A stretch of DNA of 63,275 nucleotides from Acidobacteriota bacterium. Lineage in GTDB: Bacteria > Acidobacteriota > Vicinamibacteria > Vicinamibacterales > UBA2999. Shown here piece after piece: positions 9,823-18,620 of this stretch; position 1 is the first letter of the stretch, and each line of letters begins with the position of its first letter. The notes under the pieces were generated by a model, which was given only the letters and a program-made list of their open reading frames with translations, was not told the DNA's origin and did no database searches. Made by a program: the position numbers and the translations under genes. The stretch covers positions 1-63,275 of the forward strand of contig JAKFXY010000035.1 in the NCBI GenBank assembly GCA_021731165.1, read 5' to 3'.

Positions 9823-10671
9823 GTGCCTTCCTGCGCAATCTGTGACGACACCGGCTGGAAGACCATCGACGACAACGGTGTCTCGCGCGTCACGCGGTGC
9901 GACTGCCTCAAGGTACGCGCGGCGGAGCAGCACCTGCGCGACGCACGCATTCCCCCGCGCTACCAGCGCTGCACGCTCGAGAACCTCATCACGTACCCCA
10001 ACGAGAAATTTCTCAAGGCGGTCAGCTCGGCCAAGCGGTTCGTCGAGGCGTTTCCCGTCGTGCAAAAGGGGCTGATGCTCATCGGCCCCCCGGGCATCGG
10101 CAAAACGCATATCGCCGTGGCCGCGCTGCGACAGGTCATCCAGCGGACCGGCGCCAGGGGGCAGTACTACGATACGCGTGGGCTGCTTCGCGACATTCGG
10201 AGCACCTACAACCCGACGCTGCAGATGGCGGAGATGGACGTGCTCAGGCCGGTGATGGAAGCAGAGGTGCTCGTACTCGATGACTTGGGCGCCGAGCGGC
10301 TCACCGACTGGGTCGAAGAGACGATGAGCCTCATCGTCAACACCCGGTACAACGAGCGCCGGCCGACAATATTTACGTCCAACTATGAGGATATCCCCGA
10401 CGAAGGCGAGATGAACTCACTGCTCGTGCGCGTGGGGTTCCGACTTCACTCACGCCTGCGCGAGATGTGCGAGTTTCTCGAGTACGACGGTCCGGACTAT
10501 CGCGAGCTCCCGCCAAACGCCGGCGCCGAAGACCTTCTTGGCCTCTGGAAGACGCAGCCCCGCCGCAAGCTTCCCAGTAAGACCACCGGTCAGGCCCGGG
10601 CACAACTGAAGACCCCGAAGTCTGCCGAGCGCGTAGACCTCAAGTGGTCCGGCGGGCGGGCAGGGAGCTGA
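9823..10671 (+). CDS. DnaC/IstB-like AAA+ ATPase with N-terminal cysteine cluster
   Basis: 282 residues from GTG 9823. An N-terminal putative zinc site (C4, C7, C26, C28) precedes an AAA+ core with Walker A GPPGIGKT (88-95), Walker B VLVLDDLGAE (149-158) and a sensor-1-like TIFTSNY. This is the layout of DnaC/DnaI-type helicase loaders and IstB-like proteins. No transposase is next to it, so a replication or repair loader role is more likely than an IS accessory. The C-terminus is basic and low-complexity. The short gap after hspR suggests co-transcription with the heat-shock operon. Confidence 0.8.
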   Translation: MPSCAICDDTGWKTIDDNGVSRVTRCDCLKVRAAEQHLRDARIPPRYQRCTLENLITYPNEKFLKAVSSAKRFVEAFPVVQKGLMLIGPPGIGKTHIAVAALRQVIQRTGARGQYYDTRGLLRDIRSTYNPTLQMAEMDVLRPVMEAEVLVLDDLGAERLTDWVEETMSLIVNTRYNERRPTIFTSNYEDIPDEGEMNSLLVRVGFRLHSRLREMCEFLEYDGPDYRELPPNAGAEDLLGLWKTQPRRKLPSKTTGQARAQLKTPKSAERVDLKWSGGRAGS

Positions 10672-10690
10672 CGACTTCCTGTCTACTGCC

Positions 10691-11836
10691 GTGCTCGGCC
10701 TATACGTCCACATCCCGTTCTGCTCGGCCATCTGCAACTACTGCAACTTCAATCGCGGTCTGTTCGACGAGGCACTGAAGTCGCGGTACGTCGCGGCGGT
10801 GCTCAACGAGATTCGAGGGGCGGCGGCCCTCGAATCTCGGCGTCAGCAGGCAGATACGATCTTCTTCGGCGGTGGCACGCCCTCTCTGCTCGACCCTTCC
10901 GAGATAGGACACCTCATCGACGCCTGCCGTGCGTCCTTCGCCCTTCCAAGTGATGCGGAGGTCACCATGGAGGCAAATCCGGAGACCGTGACACCGGAGC
11001 GCCTGGAAGCGTTTCGTGCCGTGGGCGTCAATCGCTTGAGCTATGGCGTGCAGTCATTTCGAGACGAAGAACTCGGGCGGCTCAGCCGGCTTCACTCCGC
11101 ATCCCGTGCCGCCGAGGCGTTCGGGATGGCGAGAGCTGCCGGATTCGACAATATTTCGCTCGATCTGATGATGTGGCTCCCACAGCAGTCCGTCGCCCAC
11201 TGGCTGGAATCGGTGGACGCGCTCATCGCCCTCAAACCCGAGCACGCCTCGATGTACATGCTGGAGCTGTATCCGAATGCGCCGCTGCGGGATGCGATGG
11301 CGCGCTCGAAATGGTCGCTTGCGCCCGATGACGACGCCGCGGACATGTACCTGGCGGGGTTCGAGCGGCTGGACGCGGCGGGACTGGTGCAATACGAGAT
11401 CTCCAACTCGGCGCGTCCAGGCATGGAAGCGAAACACAACCTCAAGTACTGGACCGACGGTGAATGGCTCGGGTTCGGGTGTGGAGCACATTCCACGCGC
11501 CACGGTGTCCGCTCGAAGAACCGATCGTCGACGGAAGAGTACATCGCGGCTGTTGCCACGGGGACGGACTTGGTGGTGGAACGGCGCGAGCTCTCCGCAG
11601 AGGAACGGCTGGAGGACGCTCTCTTTACCGGGCTCCGCCTGACCTCCGGAATCGACCTCGAGGCGGCTGCAGGGCACTATGGGGTGGACATTTGGGAAAA
11701 ATACCGGGAGGATCTCTTGCCGTTCACGCAGGCGGGGCTGCTGCTATATGATGGCGCCCGGCTTCGTCTCACGCGAAGAGGGATGCTACTAGCGCACGAG
11801 ATCATGGCCGTTTTCATTCGCTCGAACGTACGGTAG
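10691..11836 (+). CDS. hemW: HemW-like radical SAM protein (heme chaperone / HemN family)
   Basis: 381 residues from GTG 10691. The radical-SAM cluster motif is C11-x3-C15-x2-C18 in PFCSAICNYCNF, with the typical FFGGGTPSLL glycine motif and the family's VNRLSYGVQSF and KYWTDGEWLGFGCGAHS. HemW binds heme and a 4Fe-4S cluster and delivers heme to respiratory proteins. The N-terminus is the short HemW type rather than that of coproporphyrinogen dehydrogenase HemN. Confidence 0.9.
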   Translation: MLGLYVHIPFCSAICNYCNFNRGLFDEALKSRYVAAVLNEIRGAAALESRRQQADTIFFGGGTPSLLDPSEIGHLIDACRASFALPSDAEVTMEANPETVTPERLEAFRAVGVNRLSYGVQSFRDEELGRLSRLHSASRAAEAFGMARAAGFDNISLDLMMWLPQQSVAHWLESVDALIALKPEHASMYMLELYPNAPLRDAMARSKWSLAPDDDAADMYLAGFERLDAAGLVQYEISNSARPGMEAKHNLKYWTDGEWLGFGCGAHSTRHGVRSKNRSSTEEYIAAVATGTDLVVERRELSAEERLEDALFTGLRLTSGIDLEAAAGHYGVDIWEKYREDLLPFTQAGLLLYDGARLRLTRRGMLLAHEIMAVFIRSNVR

Positions 11837-11864
11837 ATTAGCGGCCTTTCCAGGAGACTTTACG

Positions 11865-12326
11865 ATGCGACTTCTGTCGGGATTAGCACTGGCTGGCGCG
11901 ATACTGTTGCTGCCGGCGTTTTCACAGAGCGGCTTCGCCCAGCAGGCGGCCGGTCAAAAACTGACGTTCGATAGTGACACCGTCGTCTGGATGATGTCCG
12001 TCAAGCCGGACAAGACGGCCGACTTCGAAGCGGTGATCGCGGCGCTGAAGGACGCGCTCGGCAAGTCGGCTCGGCCAGAGGCCAAGCAGCAGGCGGCCGG
12101 TTGGAGGGTGGTCAAGGCCGCCAAGCCGCAGCCTGACGGAACGGTCGTCTACAGTCACATCATCAGCCCCGTTGTTCCCGGCGCCGACTACCGTGTGCTG
12201 CAGACGATTTACGAGGTCGTGCCGGACCCGACGGAACAGCGCGCACTCTATGACAAGTACGTCGGGGCGGTCATGGCTACGCTGATGCAGGTGCCCTTCA
12301 CTACCGTCGCGGACCTCTCGAAGTAA
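11865..12326 (+). CDS. Secreted small protein, paralogue A (function unknown)
   Basis: 153 residues with a Sec signal peptide (cleavage likely after GFAQ, about residue 26) and an AGGAGA ribosome site at 11850-11855. The mature part is an alpha/beta domain containing VKPDKTADFEAVIAALKDAL, AAGWRVVKAAKP and an acidic VPDPTEQRALYDKY. It is clearly similar to the next ORF ([32 protein letters not shown]), so the two are tandem duplicates. The shape recalls ferredoxin-like or antibiotic-monooxygenase-type domains, but I do not recognise a named family. Confidence 0.75.
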   Translation: MRLLSGLALAGAILLLPAFSQSGFAQQAAGQKLTFDSDTVVWMMSVKPDKTADFEAVIAALKDALGKSARPEAKQQAAGWRVVKAAKPQPDGTVVYSHIISPVVPGADYRVLQTIYEVVPDPTEQRALYDKYVGAVMATLMQVPFTTVADLSK

Positions 12327-12341
12327 CCGGCGCTCGCGCCA

Positions 12342-12381
12342 CAAGGAGCCACGGGCGGCATCAGCGGCTCGTGGCTCTTTG
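12342..12381 (+). terminator. Rho-independent-type terminator between the two paralogues
   Basis: CAAGGAGCCACG pairs with CGTGGCTCTTTG (12 bp with one G-U) around a 16-nt loop and is followed by a T-rich TCTT. It lies directly before, and nearly touches, the start of paralogue B. Confidence 0.65.
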
Positions 12382-12383
12382 TC

Positions 12384-12848
12384 TTGCCACCTATGCAGCA
12401 GGCTCCCCAGCTTCCACCTCCGCCCGCAGAAACACGCCAGCCGGCCACAGCCCAGCCCGGTGGCGCGGCTTCATCCGCGCGCGTGTTTGCCTCGGAGGTC
12501 GGCGTCATCTTCAACGCAATCAGGCCGGACAAGGTTGACGATTTCGAAATGGTGCTCAGCCGGCTGAAGCAGGCGTTGCGTGAATCGTCAGATCCCTCGC
12601 GACGAATGCAGGCGGTGGGATGGAAGATCCTCAAGGCCGCCGAGCCGGGGCCCAACGGCAGCGTGCTTTACGTGTTCGTCATGGATCCGGCCGTCAAAGG
12701 GGCGGACTACGGGATTGCGCGTATCCTGGCCGAGGCGTTTCCGACGGAAGCGCAGAATCTCTACCGCCTCTACATCGGCGCGCTGGCAACCGGCCAGACG
12801 ATCCTGAACCTGAATTCCGTGCCGGAGCCCGTCAAAAAGCCAGATTGA
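12384..12848 (+). CDS. Paralogue B of the 11865-12326 protein, no signal peptide
   Basis: 154 residues from TTG 12384 (150 from ATG 12393). A Pro/Gln/Ala-rich N-terminus (about 35 residues) leads into the same domain as paralogue [50 protein letters not shown]. It is in the same reading frame as paralogue A, separated by the TAA at 12324-12326 and a terminator hairpin. There is no Shine-Dalgarno and no signal peptide, so its expression is puzzling: readthrough of one stop, leaderless initiation or decay are all possible. Its 3' end overlaps the next, convergent gene by 17 bp. Confidence 0.6.
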   Translation: MPPMQQAPQLPPPPAETRQPATAQPGGAASSARVFASEVGVIFNAIRPDKVDDFEMVLSRLKQALRESSDPSRRMQAVGWKILKAAEPGPNGSVLYVFVMDPAVKGADYGIARILAEAFPTEAQNLYRLYIGALATGQTILNLNSVPEPVKKPD

Positions 12849-13314
12849 CCCCGGCGTAGATGCGGTGAACAACCGGGTGCAGCGGTTCGCCGCGCAGCTT
12901 GAATACCCGATAGTCCAGCCTGGCGCGCAACGGCCCGAGCAACGAGACCTTCACGCCCCCGCCGGTGTTGACGCCGACCTGCGTTTCCTGCCGGCCGCCG
13001 AGTGTTTCTCGGTAGACGCCCCCGCCGGCCGTGCCGTAGAACTGGAGTCCCGCAAGAGGAAACGGCGTCTGCACCAGGATGTTGCCCATTCCGGTATGGA
13101 GCGCCGGAGCGAGCTCGGACGGGTTCTCGTCTGTTGCCGCGTATTCGAACTCGAACCCAATGATGAGCAGGCCAAAGCCGGCCGCCACACCTTTGGCGGC
13201 GCGGTTGGCCGGGGTCATGGTGCTGCCGATAAACGCAGTGACATCCGCCAGCGCCGGCGTGGCCGCCGTCGCGAGCAGAATGATGGTCAGGCCGATCAGT
13301 CGGGAGAGTCGCAT
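12832..13314 (-). CDS. Small outer-membrane beta-barrel protein
   Basis: 160 residues with a signal peptide ([19 protein letters not shown], cleavage after ALA about residue 23). Alternating strands follow ([53 protein letters not shown]), and the C-terminus ends on phenylalanine (YAGVNLAF), as expected for BAM-assembled barrels. Length suggests an 8-strand OmpA/OmpW-like barrel. It is divergent from the acyl-CoA dehydrogenase gene; only 24 bp separate the starts. Confidence 0.75.
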   Translation of the reverse strand: MRLSRLIGLTIILLATAATPALADVTAFIGSTMTPANRAAKGVAAGFGLLIIGFEFEYAATDENPSELAPALHTGMGNILVQTPFPLAGLQFYGTAGGGVYRETLGGRQETQVGVNTGGGVKVSLLGPLRARLDYRVFKLRGEPLHPVVHRIYAGVNLAF

Positions 13315-13338
13315 GCCCGAATGATACGATCAACGGCA

Positions 13339-14484
13339 ATGGACGTCCGGCTGAGCGACGACCAGGAGCTGCTTCGGCGGAGCATCCGCGAATTCGCGAT
13401 GCGCGAGATCCGCCCTCATGTCATGGAATGGGACGAGGCGCAGCACTTTCCGGCTGAGCTGGTGCCCAAGCTTGCCGATCTGGGCCTGATGGGCATGCAA
13501 TTTCCCGTGCAGTACGGTGGTGCCGGCCTATCCGCGGTGGACTACTGCATCTGTATCGAGGAATTGGCGCGAGTCGATCCATCCGTGGCGCTGTCGGTAG
13601 CCGCACACAACGGCCTCGGGGCGGCTCATATCGCCCTGTTCGGCAGCGAGGCGCAGAAGCAGCGGTACCTCGTTCCGCTCGCCCGCGGCGAGAGGCTTGC
13701 AGCCTGGGGGCTTACCGAGTCCTCGTCGGGCAGCGATGCCGCCGCCATGCGGACGCGCGCGACGCGCGGCCGCGACGGCTGGGTGCTCAACGGCGCGAAG
13801 CAGTTCATTACCCACGGACGGGACGGCGACGTCATCGTCGTGATGGCCGTGACCAACCGAGCCAAGGGCACACGCGGCATCTCCGCCTTCATCGTCGAGA
13901 AGGGGACGCCGGGATTTCGAGCCGGCAAGAAGGAGAACAAGCTCGGCATGCGTGCCAGCGAAACGAGTGAGGTCGTATTCGAGGATTGCCATATCCCAGC
14001 CGGACAGTTGCTCGGTGTGGAGGACCAGGGGTTCATCAATACTCTGCAGGTACTCGACGCGGGGCGCATCGGCATCGCCGCGCTGGCCGTCGGGCTGGCC
14101 CAGGGTGCCCACGACGTGGCGCGCGACTATGCGTTTGAGCGCCGGCAGTTCGGCCAGTCTATCGGCGCGTTCCAGAGCATCCGCGCCAAGCTGGTGGACA
14201 ACACGACCCGCATCGAAGCTGCGCGCCTCCTGACGTATCGAGCTGCTGTGATGAAGGACCAGGGGAGACGGACGACCCTGGAGTCCGCGATGGCGAAGCT
14301 GTACTCGAGCGAGATCGCCGTGCGGGTGGCCGAGGACGGCGTTCAGATTCACGGCGGCTACGGATTCGTGAAGGACTACCCGGCGGAGAAATTTTTCCGC
14401 GACGTCAAACTCACCACGATTGGCGAAGGCACGAGCGAGATCCAGCGGCTCGTCATTGCCCGCCAGCTTCTCCTTGCCAACTAG
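13339..14484 (+). CDS. Acyl-CoA dehydrogenase
   Basis: FAD-dependent dehydrogenase of fatty or branched acyl-CoA, 381 residues from ATG 13339, the family's usual size. ATG 13321 is an alternative in-frame start; the longer open frame from 12865 is an artefact. Features: [15 protein letters not shown] (FAD region), [34 protein letters not shown], and the catalytic-glutamate region GEGTSEIQ. It feeds electrons to ETF (etfBA and ETF-QO lie at 59.6-63.3 kb). With the MeaB and methylmalonyl-CoA epimerase genes downstream it suggests branched-chain or odd-chain acyl-CoA catabolism. Confidence 0.95.
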   Translation: MDVRLSDDQELLRRSIREFAMREIRPHVMEWDEAQHFPAELVPKLADLGLMGMQFPVQYGGAGLSAVDYCICIEELARVDPSVALSVAAHNGLGAAHIALFGSEAQKQRYLVPLARGERLAAWGLTESSSGSDAAAMRTRATRGRDGWVLNGAKQFITHGRDGDVIVVMAVTNRAKGTRGISAFIVEKGTPGFRAGKKENKLGMRASETSEVVFEDCHIPAGQLLGVEDQGFINTLQVLDAGRIGIAALAVGLAQGAHDVARDYAFERRQFGQSIGAFQSIRAKLVDNTTRIEAARLLTYRAAVMKDQGRRTTLESAMAKLYSSEIAVRVAEDGVQIHGGYGFVKDYPAEKFFRDVKLTTIGEGTSEIQRLVIARQLLLAN

Positions 14485-15472
14485 TGCGCTCGCCGATCGG
14501 GTGCTCGAAGGGGATCTTCGCAGCGTCGCCAGGGCCATTTCGCTCATCGAGGATTGCGCGCCCGAAGGCGAAGCGCTCGTCCGGCGGATCTACGGGCGGA
14601 CGGGCCGTGCCTACCTGGTGGGAGTGACCGGGCCGCCGGGCGTGGGGAAGAGCACGCTCGTGGACCGGCTCATCGGCGAAGCCCGGAAGAGTGGGCAGAC
14701 GGTCGGTGTGATTGGCATTGATCCGACGAGCCCGTTCACCGGTGGCGCAGTCCTCGGGGACCGCGTCCGAATGAGTCGGCATTCCCAGGATCCCGGCGTC
14801 TTCATCCGAAGCATGGCCACCCGAGGGCACCTCGGCGGGCTGGCGTGTGCCACGAGCGACGCGGCGCTCGTCCTTGACGCCTCAGGCAGAGACATCATCC
14901 TGATTGAGACCGTAGGCGTCGGACAGGACGAAGTGGACATCGTCCGAGCCGCGGACCTTTCGGTCGTCACGCTGGTGCCCGGCGCGGGAGACGAGGTACA
15001 GGCACTCAAGGCGGGAATCATGGAGATTGCCGACATCTTCGTGGTCAACAAGGCCGATCGCGAGGGCGCCGACGGCGTGGTGTCGTCGATCATCTCGTCA
15101 TTGGCGCTCGCGGAGATCCCAGAAGGTGCGTGGCGCCCGCCCGTGCTGAAGACCGTCGCGACCGAGGGTCGCGGTGTCGCCGAGCTCTGGGCTGCCGTGG
15201 GGGCATTCCGGCGGCATTCTCCCGATGCCGGCATGAAGAGGCAAGTCATCCGCCAGGAAAGCCGACTCCGCGAGCTGTTGGCCCAGCGGTACGTCGAGCA
15301 GGTCGATCGGGTGGTGCCCCCGGAAGAGTTTCAGCAATTCGTGACGGACGTGGCCGAGCGGCGCGTGGATCCCTATTCGGCGGTTGAAGCAATCATGTCG
15401 CGGGCCGCTCGTGCTCTCCGGGGCCCTGTTCTGAACGCTGCCGTCGATCACGGAGCGGGTGAGGGCCGATGA
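14474..15472 (+). CDS. meaB: Methylmalonyl-CoA mutase-associated GTPase MeaB
   Basis: G3E-type GTPase that protects and loads B12 into methylmalonyl-CoA mutase. Walker [10 protein letters not shown], then [30 protein letters not shown] and the guanine motif NKAD. No ATG is available: TTG 14474 (overlapping the dehydrogenase stop by 11 bp) fits the family N-terminus [11 protein letters not shown] best; TTG 14456 or 14420 are alternatives. It is followed by an overlapping epimerase fusion, so this is a propionate/methylmalonyl-CoA module, although the mutase itself is not in the window. Confidence 0.93.
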   Translation: MPTSALADRVLEGDLRSVARAISLIEDCAPEGEALVRRIYGRTGRAYLVGVTGPPGVGKSTLVDRLIGEARKSGQTVGVIGIDPTSPFTGGAVLGDRVRMSRHSQDPGVFIRSMATRGHLGGLACATSDAALVLDASGRDIILIETVGVGQDEVDIVRAADLSVVTLVPGAGDEVQALKAGIMEIADIFVVNKADREGADGVVSSIISSLALAEIPEGAWRPPVLKTVATEGRGVAELWAAVGAFRRHSPDAGMKRQVIRQESRLRELLAQRYVEQVDRVVPPEEFQQFVTDVAERRVDPYSAVEAIMSRAARALRGPVLNAAVDHGAGEGR

Positions 15473-16731
15473 GAGCCATCCTCGATCACGTCGGCATCGC
15501 CGTCCAGGACCTCGAGCTGGCTCTGAAGTTTTACAGAGACGCATTGGGACTGGAGGTTGAGGCGCCCGAGGAAGTCGCATCACAGCGCGTGCGGGCGCGG
15601 AGCGTTCCTGTGGGACAGGCGGCGCTGGAACTGCTCGAGGCCACGTCGCCGGACTCGGCCATCTCCAGGTACATCGAGGCGCGCGGCCCAGGCATGCACC
15701 ACATCACGCTGCGGGTCGAGGATATCCACGCCGCGGCGGCCCAGCTGGCATCGCGCGGCGTGCGCCTTGTGGATCCGGAGCCGAGAGTGGGGGCGGAAGG
15801 CGCGCTCGTCGTTTTTGTCCACCCCTCCTCTGCGCACGGTGTGCTGGTCGAGCTGAAACAGGGCGCACGCGTGCCCAGTGATCTGTCCCTGACTCGCATT
15901 AGGCTCGGCGACTTGCAGTTGACCAGCCTCCACGACGGACTGTTCCGGCTCGACGGCGGTGCTATGTTCGGTGTTGTCCCGCGGACGATGTGGGAGAAGA
16001 CGACCGCCGCCGACGACCGACACCGTATCCAGCTCGCCATGCGCCCGCTCCTGGTGGAAGGGGAGTGGGGACGGATGATCATCGACTGCGGCGCCGGCGA
16101 CAAGTGGACCCCGAAGGAGCGCGATATCTACGCATTTGAGCGTGGGCGACACTTGGATCACGCGCTGGCCGACGCGGGACTCGATGCCGGGGCAATCGAC
16201 GTGGCACTCGCGACCCACCTGCACTTTGACCACTTCGGAGGCGCGACCGTCCGCGGCCACATGGGGTTGGCGCCGCGCTTTCCTCGGGCGCGCTATGCCA
16301 TTCGAGTCGCCGAGTGGCTCGACGCGCTGCACCCTCACGAACGGAACAGAGCCAGCTATCTTGGAGACAACTTTGTCCCGTTGAAGGACGCGGGTGTCGT
16401 GGACTTCTACGAGAACGACCAGACGATCAGGCCCGGTGTCCGCGTGGTCCGCACCGGTGGACATACGGGGCAGCACCAGATCGTCTACATCGAATCCGGT
16501 GGCAGAACAGCCGTCTTCACGGCTGATTTGATCCCTACGACGGCGCACATCCATGACCCGTGGATCATGGGCTATGACCTTTTCCCGATGGAAACCCTCG
16601 TCGTGAAGAAGCGCGTCATTCGCGAGGCGATCGATCGGGAGCACCTGATTTTCTTCGAGCACGATCCCCTGGTTGCCGCGGGATACATCCGCGAACGGGA
16701 CGGCCGGCGCTTCGTGGAACCAGTGCGATAA
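15469..16731 (+). CDS. Fusion: methylmalonyl-CoA epimerase + metallo-beta-lactamase-fold hydrolase
   Basis: 420 residues, start ATG 15469 overlapping the meaB stop. Residues 1-135 are a vicinal-oxygen-chelate epimerase: LDHVGIAVQDLELALKFYRD, HHITLRVEDI and the metal glutamate in VLVELKQG. Residues about 145-420 are a metallo-beta-lactamase fold with THLHFDHFGG (H250, H252, D254, H255), GGHTGQHQ (H332) and TADLIP (D353). The epimerase half racemises methylmalonyl-CoA; the hydrolase half is of the quorum-lactonase/thiol-ester-hydrolase type, with unknown substrate. The join is in frame with no stop and a short linker (ARVPSDLSLTRIRLGDLQ). Confidence is high for the domains, low for the hydrolase reaction. 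Confidence 0.9.
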   Translation: MRAILDHVGIAVQDLELALKFYRDALGLEVEAPEEVASQRVRARSVPVGQAALELLEATSPDSAISRYIEARGPGMHHITLRVEDIHAAAAQLASRGVRLVDPEPRVGAEGALVVFVHPSSAHGVLVELKQGARVPSDLSLTRIRLGDLQLTSLHDGLFRLDGGAMFGVVPRTMWEKTTAADDRHRIQLAMRPLLVEGEWGRMIIDCGAGDKWTPKERDIYAFERGRHLDHALADAGLDAGAIDVALATHLHFDHFGGATVRGHMGLAPRFPRARYAIRVAEWLDALHPHERNRASYLGDNFVPLKDAGVVDFYENDQTIRPGVRVVRTGGHTGQHQIVYIESGGRTAVFTADLIPTTAHIHDPWIMGYDLFPMETLVVKKRVIREAIDREHLIFFEHDPLVAAGYIRERDGRRFVEPVR

Positions 16732-16745
16732 GATAGCGGGCATCC

Positions 16746-17618
16746 ATGGAAAACGTGCGCATCGGCATCATCGGCGGCAGTGGCCTGTACGACATGGCCG
16801 ACGTCACCGACCGCAACGAGGTTTCGCTCACGACGCCCTTTGGCGACCCGTCGGGTCCGTACGTGACCGGGACGCTCAGAGGCAGGCGCGTGGTCTTTCT
16901 GGCGCGGCACGGAGCGGGACACCGCCTCAGTCCCTCGGAGCTGAACTATCGCGCCAACATCTACGGCATGAAGATGCTTGGCGTCGAGTACGTCCTCTCG
17001 GCCAGCGCGGTGGGAAGCCTCAAGGAGGAGTACAAGCCGCTCGACATCGTGATCCCCGATCAGTTCCTCGATCGGACGAAAGGGCGTATCAGCACGTTCT
17101 TCGGCAATGGCCTCGTGGCGCACGTCGGCTTCGCCCACCCGTTCTGCAGGGTGCTGAGCGGGATCGCGCACGACAGCGGAGTGAAGGCCGGTGCCACGAT
17201 CCACGAGGGCGGGACCTACGTGTGCATGGAGGGGCCGCAATTCTCCACGTTGGCCGAATCGCGGATCTACCGCTCGTGGGGCATGGACATCATCGGCATG
17301 ACGAACCTGCAGGAAGCCAAGCTCGCGCGGGAGGCCGAGATTTGTTACTCGACCATTGCGCTCGTGACCGACTATGACTGCTGGCACCCTGATCATGATT
17401 CGGTGACCATCGAGATGATCGTCGCCAACCTCGTGCAGAATGCGAAGACCGCGCAGCAGATCATTGCCGGCGCGGTGGAGAACCTGCCCTTCGATCGCAC
17501 GTGCGAATGCGCGACGGCGCTCAAGTACGCGCTGATCACGCGTCCTGATGCGATTCCGGCCCAGACAAGGAAGGACCTGGCGCCGTTGGTCGGGAAGTAT
17601 CTGCAGGCCATGCCGTGA
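16746..17618 (+). CDS. mtnP: S-methyl-5'-thioadenosine phosphorylase
   Basis: 290 residues. Purine-phosphorylase family 2 motifs: [12 protein letters not shown], the phosphate-site [38 protein letters not shown] and [19 protein letters not shown]. The enzyme splits MTA, a by-product of polyamine and SAM metabolism, into adenine and 5-methylthioribose-1-phosphate. Its stop overlaps the start of a PfkB kinase by 4 bp, so translation is probably coupled. Specificity for MTA over inosine or guanosine is by overall similarity. Confidence 0.93.
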   Translation: MENVRIGIIGGSGLYDMADVTDRNEVSLTTPFGDPSGPYVTGTLRGRRVVFLARHGAGHRLSPSELNYRANIYGMKMLGVEYVLSASAVGSLKEEYKPLDIVIPDQFLDRTKGRISTFFGNGLVAHVGFAHPFCRVLSGIAHDSGVKAGATIHEGGTYVCMEGPQFSTLAESRIYRSWGMDIIGMTNLQEAKLAREAEICYSTIALVTDYDCWHPDHDSVTIEMIVANLVQNAKTAQQIIAGAVENLPFDRTCECATALKYALITRPDAIPAQTRKDLAPLVGKYLQAMP

Positions 17619-18616
17619 GCGTCACGAGCACGCATCCAATGTTTGACGTCACGGGCATCGGCAATGCGATCGTCGACGTCCTCGCACGGGCTGAAGAGTC
17701 GCTGCTGGTGGAACACAAGATGGCCAAGGGCGGCATGTCGCTCATTGACGAGGCCGGCGCGGAGCGCCTCTACGCGATCATGGGCCCCGGCATCGAGGCG
17801 TCAGGCGGCTCGGCCGCCAACACCATCGCCGGCATCGCGGCACTCGGCGGGCGGACGGCGTACATCGGGAAAGTGTCGGATGACCAGCTCGGCGACGTGT
17901 TCACTCACGACATCCGCGCCGTGGGTGTGACCTACGACACGCCGCGGCTTCGGAACGGTCTGGCCACCGCTCGGTGCCTTATTTTCGTGACCCCAGACGC
18001 CCAGCGCACGATGCAGACTTTTCTTGGCGCCACCACTCAGCTCGGGCCGGAAGACCTCCGCATGGACGCCGTCACCTCGTCCAAGGTCCTCTATCTCGAG
18101 GGCTACCTGTGGGACCAGCCGCGGGCCAAGGCGGCCATGCGCGACGCCGCGATCCAGGCGCAGAAGGCGGGGGTCAAGGTGGCCTTGACCCTGTCCGACG
18201 CGTTTTGCGTTGCCCGCTTTCGCGACGAGTTCGTGGAACTTGTCCACAACCACGTAGACATCCTGTTTGCCAATGAGAGCGAGGTTCTTTCGCTCTCTCG
18301 GGCCGAGAGCTTCGATGCGGCGCTTCAACACGTGCGCGGACACTGCGAAATCGCCGCGCTGACCCGCAGCGAGAAGGGGTCGGTGATCGTCAGCGGCGAC
18401 GAAGTGCACGTGATCGACGCGGAAAGGCACGTCCGGGTCGTCGATACGACCGGCGCCGGCGACGCCTATGCCGCAGGCTTTCTCTATGCGTACACCCAGG
18501 GTCGAGACCTGGCGACATGCGGTCGGCTGGGAAGCGTCATGGCCGCTGAGGTGATCAGCCACTACGGCGCCCGCGTCGAGGGCGACGTCAAGGCGCTCGC
18601 GGCGAAGGTACTCTAG
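17615..18616 (+). CDS. PfkB-family sugar/nucleoside kinase, adenosine-kinase-like
   Basis: 333 residues from GTG 17615. PfkB motifs: [16 protein letters not shown] near residue 70 and the anion-hole/catalytic [13 protein letters not shown] at the C-terminus. The N-terminus ([15 protein letters not shown]) and the ATP-site arrangement resemble bacterial adenosine kinases and ribokinase-like proteins. Coupling to mtnP supports a role in recycling adenosine and MTA products. It converges on the next gene with only a 4-bp gap. Confidence 0.88.
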   Translation: MSVTSTHPMFDVTGIGNAIVDVLARAEESLLVEHKMAKGGMSLIDEAGAERLYAIMGPGIEASGGSAANTIAGIAALGGRTAYIGKVSDDQLGDVFTHDIRAVGVTYDTPRLRNGLATARCLIFVTPDAQRTMQTFLGATTQLGPEDLRMDAVTSSKVLYLEGYLWDQPRAKAAMRDAAIQAQKAGVKVALTLSDAFCVARFRDEFVELVHNHVDILFANESEVLSLSRAESFDAALQHVRGHCEIAALTRSEKGSVIVSGDEVHVIDAERHVRVVDTTGAGDAYAAGFLYAYTQGRDLATCGRLGSVMAAEVISHYGARVEGDVKALAAKVL

Positions 18617-18620
18617 GCGC

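Noticed and set aside
9823-10671. IstB transposition helper
   Set aside because: The fold matches, but there is no IstA or IS end nearby and a cysteine cluster is present, so a general loader is likelier.
12865-13338. Extended N-terminus of the acyl-CoA dehydrogenase ORF
   Set aside because: It overlaps the divergent barrel gene and lacks dehydrogenase similarity; the family length starts at 13339.
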